Of a stretch of DNA of 22,667 nucleotides, positions 5,151 to 11,175 are shown in pieces. Source of the DNA: a virus; IMG/VR virus record IMGVR_UViG_3300043424_000064, positions 1 through 22,667 of that record. One strand, written 5' to 3'. The notes under the pieces are model-generated. The model did no database searches and was not told the origin of the DNA. It worked only from the letters and a program-made list of their open reading frames with translations. The stretch's first letter is position 1. Each line of letters begins with the position of its first letter. Position numbers and translations under genes: made by a program.

Positions 5151-6385
5151 AGTTAACTGAACCTCAGCAGCGTATCAGTGACAGCACAGTAAGATTTAAG
5201 TGCGTTAGTGCTGGAAGGCGCTTTGGCAAGAGCTATCTCAGTATCAATGAGATGGCTAAATTTGCACGTTTTCCTAATCAACGCATTCTAGCAGTAGCAC
5301 CAACCTACAAACAGGTTAAGAATGTGCTGTGGGATGACCTCAAATCAATGCTGATAGAACGCCGCTGGGTTAAGAAGATCAATGAAACTGATCTTACTGT
5401 AACCTTAGTCAATGGCAGTAAAATCACACTGCGTAGTGCTGATAACTTTGATGCATTGCGTGGTGGCAAGTATGACTTCATAGTAATGGATGAGTGTGCA
5501 GACATTGACAAGGCAGCATGGCATATGGTATTGCGTCCCACACTCAGTGACAGAGGTGGTCACGCACTGTTCATTGGCACACCCAAAGGCATGGGCAATT
5601 GGTTCTTTGACTTGTGGAACAATGCTAAAACTCTAGAGGATTGGCAGAGTTGGCAGTACACCACATTGGATGGTGGTAATGTTCCACATGAAGAAATTGA
5701 AGCTGCTAAACGTGACATGGGTCAACGTGAATTTGAGCAGGAGTACCTTGCCCAATTTGTTAACTACGCAGGTGTTATATTTTATGCATATACTGAAGAA
5801 AACATTGCAACACATCCAGGCATTGAAGATTACACGCCCATACACATTGGCTGTGACTTCAACACCAGTCCCATTAGTGCTGCAATTGCCACACGCACTG
5901 AAAAGGGACTACACTTCTTTGATGAAATAGCAATTTACAGTAGTAATACCAATGAGCTGTGTGAAGAAATTAGATTGCGTTATGGCTTTAACCGCCAAAT
6001 TTATGTTTATCCAGATGCCACAGGCAAAAGATTAAACACCAACAGCAATGGTATCAGTGACCATATCATTCTACACAATGCTGGATTTAAAGTAGTAACT
6101 GATGCAGCCAATCCACCAGTAGCTGATGCTATTGCCAGTGTGAATGGACTATTGTGTAACAGCAGTGGAGAAAGACGTTTGTTGATAGATCCCAAATGCA
6201 AAGGTATCAGAGAAACAATGGTCAAATGGACCTACAAGGAAGGCACACGCCAACCTGATAAAGACAGTGGGTATGACCATATGGCAGACGCTGTGCGTTA
6301 CGTTACGCACAAGCTCTTCCCAATGCAAATGAATGTAAAAGCCAGCACATTACCCAGTGTAAGAGGTGCTGGCCGGTTACGTTAA
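5147..6385 (+). CDS. terL: Terminase large subunit (packaging ATPase-nuclease)
   Basis: 412 residues, a normal length. The N-terminal ATPase shows Walker A at residues 22-29 (AGRRFGKS), Walker B with catalytic Glu at 111-116 (FIVMDE) and the GTPKG coupling motif at 144-148. The C-terminal RNase H-like nuclease shows the acidic residues expected for metal binding: D237 in HIGCDFNTSP, an Asp in YPDATG near 293, and DHMADAVRY near 384. It drives DNA into the prohead and cuts the concatemer. The start overlaps the upstream stop (ATGA). Transcription converges on the leftward ParB-like gene with only 5 nt between the stops and no visible terminator. Confidence 0.95.
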   Translation: MKLTEPQQRISDSTVRFKCVSAGRRFGKSYLSINEMAKFARFPNQRILAVAPTYKQVKNVLWDDLKSMLIERRWVKKINETDLTVTLVNGSKITLRSADNFDALRGGKYDFIVMDECADIDKAAWHMVLRPTLSDRGGHALFIGTPKGMGNWFFDLWNNAKTLEDWQSWQYTTLDGGNVPHEEIEAAKRDMGQREFEQEYLAQFVNYAGVIFYAYTEENIATHPGIEDYTPIHIGCDFNTSPISAAIATRTEKGLHFFDEIAIYSSNTNELCEEIRLRYGFNRQIYVYPDATGKRLNTNSNGISDHIILHNAGFKVVTDAANPPVADAIASVNGLLCNSSGERRLLIDPKCKGIRETMVKWTYKEGTRQPDKDSGYDHMADAVRYVTHKLFPMQMNVKASTLPSVRGAGRLR

Positions 6386-6390
6386 CCTAA

Positions 6391-7464
6391 TTACAGAGAA
6401 TAAATGTCACGTAGCATTTCTTTGGTAGCGCGGTAATAGCCTACTTCTTGATCTGTTACATCACTGACATAATTGTTCCAAAACTTAGGTTTAAATCCTT
6501 TGGTCTTGTCCAACTTCTTGTCATTCATGTACAATTCAATCATTGCATACAAGAAGAAGTTCATTTGTGCATCAATGGTAGCAAAACTGGTTTTACGCAA
6601 TGCGCCTTCTGGAATCCAATTCTTTTTACCAGGATTGAATACTTCATACAACATTGCAGTAAGACCATCCCACTTGGTATCACCACACTGTAGATCATCA
6701 CTGCGGATACGTGCAATGCCTTGTAGGAAACTGATCATACGTGCATATGTGGGTGTATCTGTACTAGTGTTATACATTTTTGCTAGCATTAGAGCAGCAG
6801 CCCACAGTGTTTGAAACTTGAGATCCTTGTCATTGGGACTGAATACATTTAGACTATCCAGCAGTAGGATTTCATCCTTAAAGAAGCTGACCTTATCCGC
6901 AATGCTGTCTCTGTGGTCACCAGGATAGGCAATACCAATTGCAGTGCCAATGCCACCAGTTTTCAGTTTAGGACTAGTTACTTTATCTAGAATGCCCAAT
7001 GCGCGGAATGCACCTTGAATTTTATGTGCTACCACTTCAACGCTGTCTGCACTGTCATAGGCATTATAAATGGCTTTGTATGCTTCTGCATTGTCCACAC
7101 TGTACACAGTAACAATAACCGGATGGTTGGGCTGTGCATCAGGATACATCTTAAAGAACAAACGTCTTGTGTGTCCATCACAGAGATGCATGCCGGGCTT
7201 CACAGGAATCACATCACCACCTACTTCTAGGTCAAATTCTTCTGTGATATTGATTGCGGCAAAATTATATAATGTTGGAACACCACGGCGGAAAATAGGT
7301 GCCATCTTCTTGATACGCAGGCTTTCATCACGTTGTAGATAGTGTGGCTGTAGTTCTAGGATATCTGCAAGTTCTGCATTAAGAACCACTGTGCTGCCAG
7401 GTACGCCGGTTGGTGTGGTTTGGAGTAGACTATTATAGTCTTTTACTAACTTTAGTGTTTTCAT
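6391..7464 (-). CDS. ParB/DGQHR-like phage protein (357 aa)
   Basis: Residues 30-60 give a ParB-like start (LELQPHYLQRDESLRIKK), and CDGHTRR at 95-101 resembles the DGxHR motif of ParB/Srx-type or DGQHR nucleotide-binding domains. The remaining 240 residues are mostly helical (QTLWAAALMLAKMYN, TFWNN-like aromatic segments) and unfamiliar. ParB-like domains bind or hydrolyse CTP or cut DNA, and many phages carry them without a partition system. No parA or centromere-like repeat is present, so a role in DNA modification, host takeover or regulation is more likely than partition. ATG 7464 has AGGAAA upstream. It sits behind its own promoter (7549-7577) and a two-hairpin leader. Confidence 0.6.
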   Translation of the reverse strand: MKTLKLVKDYNSLLQTTPTGVPGSTVVLNAELADILELQPHYLQRDESLRIKKMAPIFRRGVPTLYNFAAINITEEFDLEVGGDVIPVKPGMHLCDGHTRRLFFKMYPDAQPNHPVIVTVYSVDNAEAYKAIYNAYDSADSVEVVAHKIQGAFRALGILDKVTSPKLKTGGIGTAIGIAYPGDHRDSIADKVSFFKDEILLLDSLNVFSPNDKDLKFQTLWAAALMLAKMYNTSTDTPTYARMISFLQGIARIRSDDLQCGDTKWDGLTAMLYEVFNPGKKNWIPEGALRKTSFATIDAQMNFFLYAMIELYMNDKKLDKTKGFKPKFWNNYVSDVTDQEVGYYRATKEMLRDIYSL

Positions 7465-7486
7465 GTTTATATTTCCTATAATGAAA

Positions 7487-7543
7487 TGGGCTCTCTATTA
7501 GCCCGGTTAAAAATGTGAGTAGCAGTCCATCCACTACTCACAT
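7487..7543 (-). promoter_or_regulatory. Two-hairpin 5' leader of the ParB-like gene; first hairpin terminator-like
   Basis: Reading leftward, AATGTGAGTAG (7543-7533) pairs perfectly with CTACTCACATT (7521-7511), an 11-bp stem with an 11-nt loop followed by T residues, i.e. terminator-like. Next comes a GGGC/GCCC hairpin (7504-7501 with 7491-7488), then the ribosome binding site. The first hairpin starts at about the predicted first base of the promoter at 7549-7577, so it could stop that transcript early or protect its 5' end, and could end readthrough from the upstream gene. Confidence 0.6.
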
Positions 7544-7548
7544 TATTC

Positions 7549-7577
7549 AGTGTACAGTATTTGTTACTGTTTGTCAA
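7549..7577 (-). promoter_or_regulatory. Sigma70-like promoter (leftward)
   Basis: On the minus strand TTGACA (7577-7572), a 17-nt spacer and TACACT (7554-7549). The -35 box overlaps the last codons of the upstream gene (7564-7809). Drives the ParB-like gene. Confidence 0.7.
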
Positions 7578-7809
7578 CCAATCTTAACAAAATACTGTTT
7601 AAATTTTCAAAGTTTTGATTGAGTGTTTTTAGTTCACCGCGGATTAATTCTTGTTGATCTGCACATGCGGCGGTCTGTTCACCTATGAAACTGAACATAT
7701 TATAAACATCAACTTCTAGGTCAATGCATGTACTATCTCCAGTGGGAAGATTGTTTGTGATGCGGTCAATTGCATCAATAATTTCTTGCTCTTTACCAGT
7801 TAACTTCAT
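7564..7809 (-). CDS. Unknown small helical protein (81 aa)
   Basis: Starts at ATG 7809 (MKLTGKEQEIIDAIDRI) with GAGGTG upstream; the longer open frame to 7839 would run into the leader hairpin. The protein is acidic and helical, with two Cys (in STCIDLEVD and TAACADQQE) and a C-terminal coiled-coil-like segment (ELKTLNQNFENLNSILLRLV). It has its own consensus promoter and a leader closely resembling that of the next gene. An early phage protein of regulatory or host-takeover type is plausible; I do not recognise the family. Confidence 0.7.
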   Translation of the reverse strand: MKLTGKEQEIIDAIDRITNNLPTGDSTCIDLEVDVYNMFSFIGEQTAACADQQELIRGELKTLNQNFENLNSILLRLVDKQ

Positions 7810-7830
7810 TGTATTCACCTCTAAGTGTAA

Positions 7831-7875
7831 TGGGCTCATTAATTATGCCCGGATCATGCTGTGCATCATTGCACA
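7831..7875 (-). promoter_or_regulatory. Two-hairpin 5' leader, paralogous to that of the ParB-like gene
   Basis: Reading leftward: TGTGCA-ATGA-TGCACA hairpin (7875-7860), then GGGC (7850-7847) / GCCC (7835-7832), then the ribosome binding site. From CCGGGC to the ATG is 43 nt here and 42 nt in the leader at 7465-7506. The two share CCGGGC, TAAT, GAGCCCATT and the layout promoter - 5' hairpin - GGGC hairpin - start. Confidence 0.55.
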
Positions 7876-7885
7876 ACATATATAC

Positions 7886-7913
7886 AATATAGCATCTAAA
7901 CTCTATTTGTCAA
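7886..7913 (-). promoter_or_regulatory. Sigma70-like promoter (leftward)
   Basis: TTGACA (7913-7908), a 16-nt spacer and TATATT (7891-7886) on the minus strand. Predicted first base near 7879, directly before the 6-bp hairpin of the leader. Drives the gene at 7564-7809. Confidence 0.8.
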
Positions 7914-7927
7914 CACCTAAATGTAAA

Positions 7928-8266
7928 TTATTTTTGGATAGGCGTTCTAGTTAGCAAAGTACATTGGCGTTTACCTTCAACTGGGCATGGCTTATACACT
8001 TTATATTCTTGACGGTACCAAACGCCATCCAATTGAATTAGAGCAGGTTTGGTATTGAGCAGATCACGCTCATGCTCACGCTGACGTTGATTGTTTTCAA
8101 TCAGTGCGCCCACTGCAATTGCACCTACCAGTGCTGCCACAGTCTTATCACTGACATTATTGTAGTTTCTACTGTAATGAGGATTCCACCCACCATTATA
8201 GTAACCATTGTGCGCCATACAGCCGCTTGTGCTGACTGCTAATGCTAGTGCCAGTGCTATACGCAT
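7928..8266 (-). CDS. Phage-encoded lipoprotein (112 aa)
   Basis: Starts at ATG 8266 with GGAGAT 6 nt upstream. The open frame extends to 8341, but that part contains the promoter and terminator. Residues 1-18 are a lipoprotein signal peptide (MRIALALALAVSTSGCMA) with a cleavage site before Cys16. The mature part has an Asn/Tyr/His/Gly-rich start (HNGYYNGGWNPHYSRNYNNV), a small-residue hydrophobic helix resembling a glycine zipper (TVAALVGAIAVGALIENN), a charged stretch, and a domain with a Cys pair (KPCPVEGKRQC). Anchoring in the host envelope is inferred. Phage lipoproteins such as T5 Llp block the receptor and exclude superinfecting phage, which would suit the consensus promoter and early-type location. 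Confidence 0.8.
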   Translation of the reverse strand: MRIALALALAVSTSGCMAHNGYYNGGWNPHYSRNYNNVSDKTVAALVGAIAVGALIENNQRQREHERDLLNTKPALIQLDGVWYRQEYKVYKPCPVEGKRQCTLLTRTPIQK

Positions 8267-8295
8267 TCTAATCTCCAAAGTATTACTGTAGTTAT

Positions 8296-8323
8296 ATAAT
8301 AACACTTTTTGAACTTTTGTCAA
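8296..8323 (-). promoter_or_regulatory. Sigma70-like promoter of the lipoprotein gene
   Basis: TTGACA (8323-8318), a 16-nt spacer and TATTAT (8301-8296) on the minus strand. It starts immediately after the terminator of the upstream small-RNA unit and leaves a leader of about 23 nt carrying GGAGAT. Confidence 0.8.
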
Positions 8324-8326
8324 CCA

Positions 8327-8362
8327 TAAAAAACCCCTCAAGCAGGTTAATACTTGAGGGGT
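8327..8362 (-). terminator. Rho-independent terminator (leftward)
   Basis: On the minus strand ACCCCTCAAG (8362-8353) pairs with CTTGAGGGGT (8342-8333), a perfect 10-bp stem with a 10-nt loop, followed by a run of T residues (8333-8328). It ends the small-RNA unit and any readthrough from the early operon. Confidence 0.9.
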
Positions 8363-8439
8363 AATAAGTAGAAACGCAACTGTAGCTACACATCTAAAAC
8401 TACAGTTACGGCAAGCAACACTTCAATGCACTGCTTACA
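8327..8439 (-). ncRNA. Candidate small RNA (about 110 nt)
   Basis: A near-perfect promoter (8446-8473) predicts a first base near 8439, and the terminator ends near 8327. No start codon with a ribosome binding site and no useful frame lies between. The RNA would fold into three hairpins in series: AAGCA/TGCTT (8436-8432 with 8417-8413), AACTGTAG/CTACAGTT (8407-8400 with 8385-8378, perfect 8 bp) and the 10-bp terminator stem. Promoter, internal structure and terminator with no gene is the normal signature of a trans-acting or decoy small RNA; its target is unknown. Confidence 0.6.
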
Positions 8440-8445
8440 ATATTA

Positions 8446-8473
8446 ATTATAGTATCTAAATGTTATCTGTCAA
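8446..8473 (-). promoter_or_regulatory. Consensus sigma70 promoter of the small-RNA unit
   Basis: TTGACA (8473-8468), a 16-nt spacer and TATAAT (8451-8446) on the minus strand; both hexamers are exact consensus. The TGA inside the -35 box is the stop codon of the upstream gene. Confidence 0.85.
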
Positions 8474-8619
8474 CCTTTTTGACTGACAAAATGATTTAAT
8501 TTTTCAGCATGTAGAATTACTTCATCTGCACTGGGCATCTGTTCTGGTTTGGTCTCACGTGCTTGCAGTATTGCAAAAGCCAACTTAAGCAGCTCTAAGC
8601 GTATTTCATAAGGGGTCAT
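8470..8619 (-). CDS. Small phage protein (49 aa), MTPYEIRLELLKLA type
   Basis: The frame runs from ATG 8619 to TGA 8470-8472. It begins MTPYEIRLELLKLAFAILQA, followed by RETKPEQMPSADEVILHAEKL. I recognise this N-terminal helix from many short hypothetical proteins of T4-like and other aquatic phages; the function is not known. It is the last gene of the leftward operon. No Shine-Dalgarno is visible, but TATAAATAT lies 6 nt upstream of the ATG (8633-8625). Confidence 0.75.
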   Translation of the reverse strand: MTPYEIRLELLKLAFAILQARETKPEQMPSADEVILHAEKLNHFVSQKG

Positions 8620-8624
8620 AGTAC

Positions 8625-8633
8625 ATATTTATA
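8625..8633 (-). promoter_or_regulatory. TATAAATAT motif upstream of the 49-aa gene
   Basis: Leftward copy of the T4-late-like octamer TATAAATA, one base different from the GATAAATAT copies on the plus strand. It sits too close to the ATG for a normal leader, so it may be chance or may give a nearly leaderless transcript. Confidence 0.25.
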
Positions 8634-8682
8634 GTATGATACCTATACTTAAAGCTAGACTATATCAAGGGCTTAGGCAAAG

Positions 8683-8883
8683 TTAAGGTTCAATGGGAGG
8701 CTTTGGTATTGAATTTTCTATTCTTGTCCAGAACTGCATGAACTGTGCAGCCTCAGTATTTTCCAATATCTCAAATGCACGTTCTGTATCAGTTAAATTA
8801 GCCCAATAGACTTTGAAATCCATGGGACTAGTCTCACTTACTACATTATGTTCCTTATCAAATGGTGAATACTGTTTTGCCAT
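8683..8883 (-). CDS. Unknown small protein (66 aa)
   Basis: The frame is open from 8958, but its first 25 codons are the alternative reading of the neighbouring gene (8858-9040), whose composition looks more natural there. ATG 8883 (MAKQYSPFDKEHN) is therefore preferred, overlapping the upstream gene by 26 nt. The protein is acidic, with a helical end (TERAFEILENTEAAQFMQFW) and a Pro-rich tail (SIPKPPIEP). It is one of a chain of small overlapping leftward genes. No family recognised. Confidence 0.55.
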   Translation of the reverse strand: MAKQYSPFDKEHNVVSETSPMDFKVYWANLTDTERAFEILENTEAAQFMQFWTRIENSIPKPPIEP

Positions 8884-9040
8884 CTTCTGTAACATTAGTT
8901 GATGGCGTGCCAACCTGTACAGTTTGCGCTGCCTTTTTGAGTAGCTTGTTGGGGTCATACTTTACACCTTTGCGTGATTGGTTGCGTTTGGTGCGCTTCT
9001 TTTGTAGTAGTGCTTGACGGTTCTTATTTGCTTTCTTCAT
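8858..9040 (-). CDS. Small basic protein (60 aa)
   Basis: Begins MKKANKNRQALLQKKRTKRN and is strongly basic through residue 36 (KYDPNKLLKKAAQ), then ends in a short beta-like part (TSTNVTEDGKTVFTI-like). A basic N-terminus suggests nucleic-acid binding, but there is no recognisable domain. It overlaps the gene upstream by 17 nt and the gene downstream by 26 nt, as is usual in compact early operons of phages. Confidence 0.6.
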   Translation of the reverse strand: MKKANKNRQALLQKKRTKRNQSRKGVKYDPNKLLKKAAQTVQVGTPSTNVTEDGKTVFTI

Positions 9041-9221
9041 GTTCTATATCCTCAATTTTAACTTTGGCGTTGAATGCGCCTGTTTTCATACCATAATACT
9101 TTACAATATTTTCTGCATCCTGTTGATCTTTACAGGGCCATGCACGTTGAACTGTAAATGGTTTGCCTGTGCTTGGATCCATGTATTCTAACTCACATAA
9201 TACTATTTTTTGTTTTGTCAT
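9024..9221 (-). CDS. Unknown small protein (65 aa)
   Basis: ATG 9221 (MTKQKIVLCELEYMDPSTGK) is chosen because upstream codons of this frame belong to the overlapping gene at 9193-9336. It looks like a small beta-beta-alpha fold: a strand KIVLCELEYMD, then PFTVQRAWPCKDQQDAENIV and YYGMKTGAFNAKV. There are two Cys but no metal motif. No family recognised; operon position suggests an early accessory function. Confidence 0.6.
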   Translation of the reverse strand: MTKQKIVLCELEYMDPSTGKPFTVQRAWPCKDQQDAENIVKYYGMKTGAFNAKVKIEDIEHEESK

Positions 9222-9336
9222 CTTGTTTCTCAGGTTTTGGTTTTTTAAAGATACGGTCCCAGTTATCTTCAAAACGTTTTTTATCTTCTATGGGACGCTG
9301 TTTACTGCCCTTGCCGCCATGCCAACTATTACTCAT
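9193..9336 (-). CDS. Small phage protein with GGKGS...NWDRIF pattern (47 aa)
   Basis: 47 residues starting MSNSWHGGKGSKQRP and continuing KRFEDNWDRIFKKPKPE. The order W-x-GGKGS-x-x-RP, then F/Y-x-x-NWD-x-IF-x-K, matches tiny proteins I know from many phages of aquatic bacteria; function unknown. The C-terminal NWDxIF segment is shared with the gene at 9924-10151, on the other side of the methyltransferase. Its ATG overlaps the stop of the methyltransferase gene by 8 nt. Confidence 0.7.
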   Translation of the reverse strand: MSNSWHGGKGSKQRPIEDKKRFEDNWDRIFKKPKPEKQDDKTKNSIM

Positions 9337-9940
9337 GAACATACCTCACAAAGATGTAATTTTCTGCAACTTTATCTTTTAGTGTGTAATCCCAACTGTG
9401 CAGTAGTTGTAGGATTTTGTTGCGTGTGTCAAAGTCTACACTGTTTAATATTTCAATAAACAACACTGGTGTGCAACGGTTAATGGTTTCAGCAGCACCT
9501 TCTAGTACTTGTAGTTCATGACCTTCAACATCAATTTTAATTAGATCCACAAACTTAAGATTATATGCATCCAAAGGATTGCAAGGTACAGCATCACCAG
9601 TTTCACTTACATGACTCATGCCACTGTTGTCAATGCTCTTAGTAAAATTAACTGTGCCTGCTTTGTTGCTGACTGCAACTTCATGAAATTTAATGTTAGG
9701 TTTAACCACATTGAATTTTAAGCACTGGCTGTGAGTGGGTTCAGCTTCAAAGGCATGCACCAGTTGAAAGTCCTCAACCAAACGCTTGCTCCAATAGCCC
9801 ACGTGTGCGCCAATGTCCACTGCAACTCTGCGGTGTGTTACGTAGGGCATTAGCTTTTGATAATCACGTAATTCATAATCACCACGTGTTTCAAAGAAAG
9901 TATCACCTTCTGGTAACCACATATTATTTTTCATCTTCAT
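9329..9940 (-). CDS. FkbM-family SAM-dependent methyltransferase
   Basis: About 203 residues from ATG 9940 (MKMKNNMWLPEGDTFFE); ATGs at 9934 and 9922 are alternatives, and the frame extends without need to 10048. Motif I for S-adenosylmethionine binding is VDIGAHVGY at residues 41-49, followed by an acidic strand end (AFEAEP) and a third motif with DLIKIDVEGHE, the FkbM signature. FkbM enzymes O-methylate sugars or polyketides. In phages they may modify host surface glycans, a small molecule or phage DNA or protein; the substrate here is unknown. It is translationally coupled within the leftward operon and flanked by two small NWDxIF proteins. Confidence 0.85.
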   Translation of the reverse strand: MKMKNNMWLPEGDTFFETRGDYELRDYQKLMPYVTHRRVAVDIGAHVGYWSKRLVEDFQLVHAFEAEPTHSQCLKFNVVKPNIKFHEVAVSNKAGTVNFTKSIDNSGMSHVSETGDAVPCNPLDAYNLKFVDLIKIDVEGHELQVLEGAAETINRCTPVLFIEILNSVDFDTRNKILQLLHSWDYTLKDKVAENYIFVRYVHE

Positions 9941-10151
9941 TGGTATCTTTATCCTTCTTACCAAAAATTGCATCCCAGTTTGACTTGTATGCCTCACTGG
10001 GAGTCCAACCACCAGTACCGGTTGTGTTTGTGCCACTGAAGCCTTCACTCTTTTCTCTCATGCCACGTAAGAATGGATTACTGTTGATAATCTTTTCATT
10101 CTTCTTCCACTGTGCGCTGCCTTTGTCAGGCGTTTTGCCATTAAATGCCAT
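9924..10151 (-). CDS. Small phage protein with C-terminal NWDAIFGKK (75 aa)
   Basis: Begins MAFNGKTPDKGSAQWKKNEK and includes NPFLRGMREKSEGFSG, a Gly/Thr linker (TNTTGTGGW) and a C-terminus YKSNWDAIFGKKDKDTNEDE. It is probably disordered in the middle. The NWDxIFxKK tail matches the 47-aa protein at 9193-9336 and occurs at the end of various small phage proteins, which suggests a peptide that docks onto a common partner. The start overlaps the upstream stop by 11 nt. Function unknown. Confidence 0.65.
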   Translation of the reverse strand: MAFNGKTPDKGSAQWKKNEKIINSNPFLRGMREKSEGFSGTNTTGTGGWTPSEAYKSNWDAIFGKKDKDTNEDEK

Positions 10152-10338
10152 TTATACTTGCTCCTGCATCAACGTAACCAGCTTGAATTATTTCTGTTCT
10201 AGTGCCTATGCTGGTATTGGCAGCTAGATACTCTTGTAAGTATTCCACACATTCACTAATGTCTGTGCCTGTGAAAGGTTTGGTATAAGCGTCTTTTTGA
10301 GGCTCACAGATCATTACCCAAATCTTTGTAAGCTGCAT
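10141..10338 (-). CDS. Unknown small protein (65 aa)
   Basis: ATG 10338 (MQLTKIWVMICEPQKDAY) follows the upstream stop by 4 nt and has GGAAAG at a suitable distance. An in-frame ATG at 10353 inside the upstream gene is the alternative. It has an N-terminal beta strand (KIWVMICEP), a mid helix (ISECVEYLQEYLAAN) and a beta-rich end (RTEIIQAGYVDAG). No family recognised. Confidence 0.6.
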   Translation of the reverse strand: MQLTKIWVMICEPQKDAYTKPFTGTDISECVEYLQEYLAANTSIGTRTEIIQAGYVDAGASINGI

Positions 10339-10342
10339 AACA

Positions 10343-10774
10343 TCACTTTCCATCAAGTTCTGCTAGTTTAGCCTGTGCTTCTTCTAGTGTGAAGTAGGTG
10401 CTCTTAAGAGTAAATTGCCAACTACCACCTTGTGTCCAATGCACTTGGTCTTCATTGATGGTTTTCTTAAAGTTCCAACGTGTGGTGGTAATGTTGCTTT
10501 CATAGTATACATTACCAAACTTTTGTTCTCTACAAGCTACTGTGATAGGGTGAATGCCTAGATCCAGTGCAATTTGTGCTTGTGTTTTACCATACTTCTT
10601 TTCATACTTGCTGGGCTTGGCTCTGCGTTGAAATGGGTTGCCCCATTTCATTACACGCATTCTAATAGCATCCACTGTGACATCTTCTGCACGTGCTAGA
10701 TCATCAATGTGAATACCCCATGACTTTTCAAAGTCAGTACCACTCTCACGCTTAGTGTGTTTTTGTTTGTACAT
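10343..10774 (-). CDS. DNA-binding-like protein with two HTH segments (143 aa)
   Basis: A basic N-terminus is followed by a first HTH-like unit (GIHIDDLARAEDVTVDAIRM, about residues 20-39) with a KWGNPFQRR linker, and a second (KTQAQIALDLGIHPITVACR, about 63-82) with a matching EQKFGNVY linker. The two units look like a tandem duplication. The last 45 residues are beta-like with many aromatics (HWTQGGSWQFTLKSTYF). A transcription regulator of the phage is plausible given the early operon; the target is unknown. Only 1 nt separates its ATG from the upstream stop. Confidence 0.6.
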   Translation of the reverse strand: MYKQKHTKRESGTDFEKSWGIHIDDLARAEDVTVDAIRMRVMKWGNPFQRRAKPSKYEKKYGKTQAQIALDLGIHPITVACREQKFGNVYYESNITTTRWNFKKTINEDQVHWTQGGSWQFTLKSTYFTLEEAQAKLAELDGK

Positions 10775-10775
10775 C

Positions 10776-11174
10776 TTAAAACTCCAAATAGTCAGTTAGA
10801 ATCATACCTAATTGCCAACTTTGCTTTCTAGTAAACTTTTGACCTTTAGCAGCCATTGCTTCAATGCCTTGAATAAAGTCTAGGTCATACTTGTTCATGC
10901 TTGCACCATTGCAGTATGCATGACGCAATACCTGTGCAGCAAACTTAACCAGATCTTTGTTTTTGCAGATAGATGCCATTTGATTGCCCAGCTTGTGATA
11001 TTCTGTGCTGTCAAAGAAGTTTGGATCTGTTTTGCTAATGCCAATGTCTTTTAAGTTCTTGTAATACTTTAGAACTTTTAGCAGTGGGCTAATGTCCATA
11101 CCACTCATTAGAATGTTTTCAATATCCGCTGTGGTTACTTCTTTGTGAATGTATTTGTTCTTAGTTGCCAACAT
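10776..11174 (-). CDS. Unknown helical protein (132 aa)
   Basis: An all-helical, basic protein with no membrane segment: TTADIENILMSGMDISPLL, then LVKFAAQVLRHAYCNGASM and QKFTRKQSWQLGMILTDYL. It starts at ATG 11174 with AAGGAG a few bases upstream inside the end of the previous gene, so it is translated well and coupled. The C-terminal part reads like a small DNA- or RNA-binding module but no family is recognised. Confidence 0.65.
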   Translation of the reverse strand: MLATKNKYIHKEVTTADIENILMSGMDISPLLKVLKYYKNLKDIGISKTDPNFFDSTEYHKLGNQMASICKNKDLVKFAAQVLRHAYCNGASMNKYDLDFIQGIEAMAAKGQKFTRKQSWQLGMILTDYLEF

Positions 11175-11175
11175 A

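Noticed and set aside
7928-8341. Longer version of the lipoprotein from 8341
   Set aside because: It would start at TTG and run through a terminator stem and a promoter; ATG 8266 has a ribosome binding site and starts a proper signal peptide.
8683-8958. 91-aa version of the 8683-8883 gene
   Set aside because: The first 25 codons overlap the upstream gene in another frame, where the product looks more protein-like. Kept as an alternative only.
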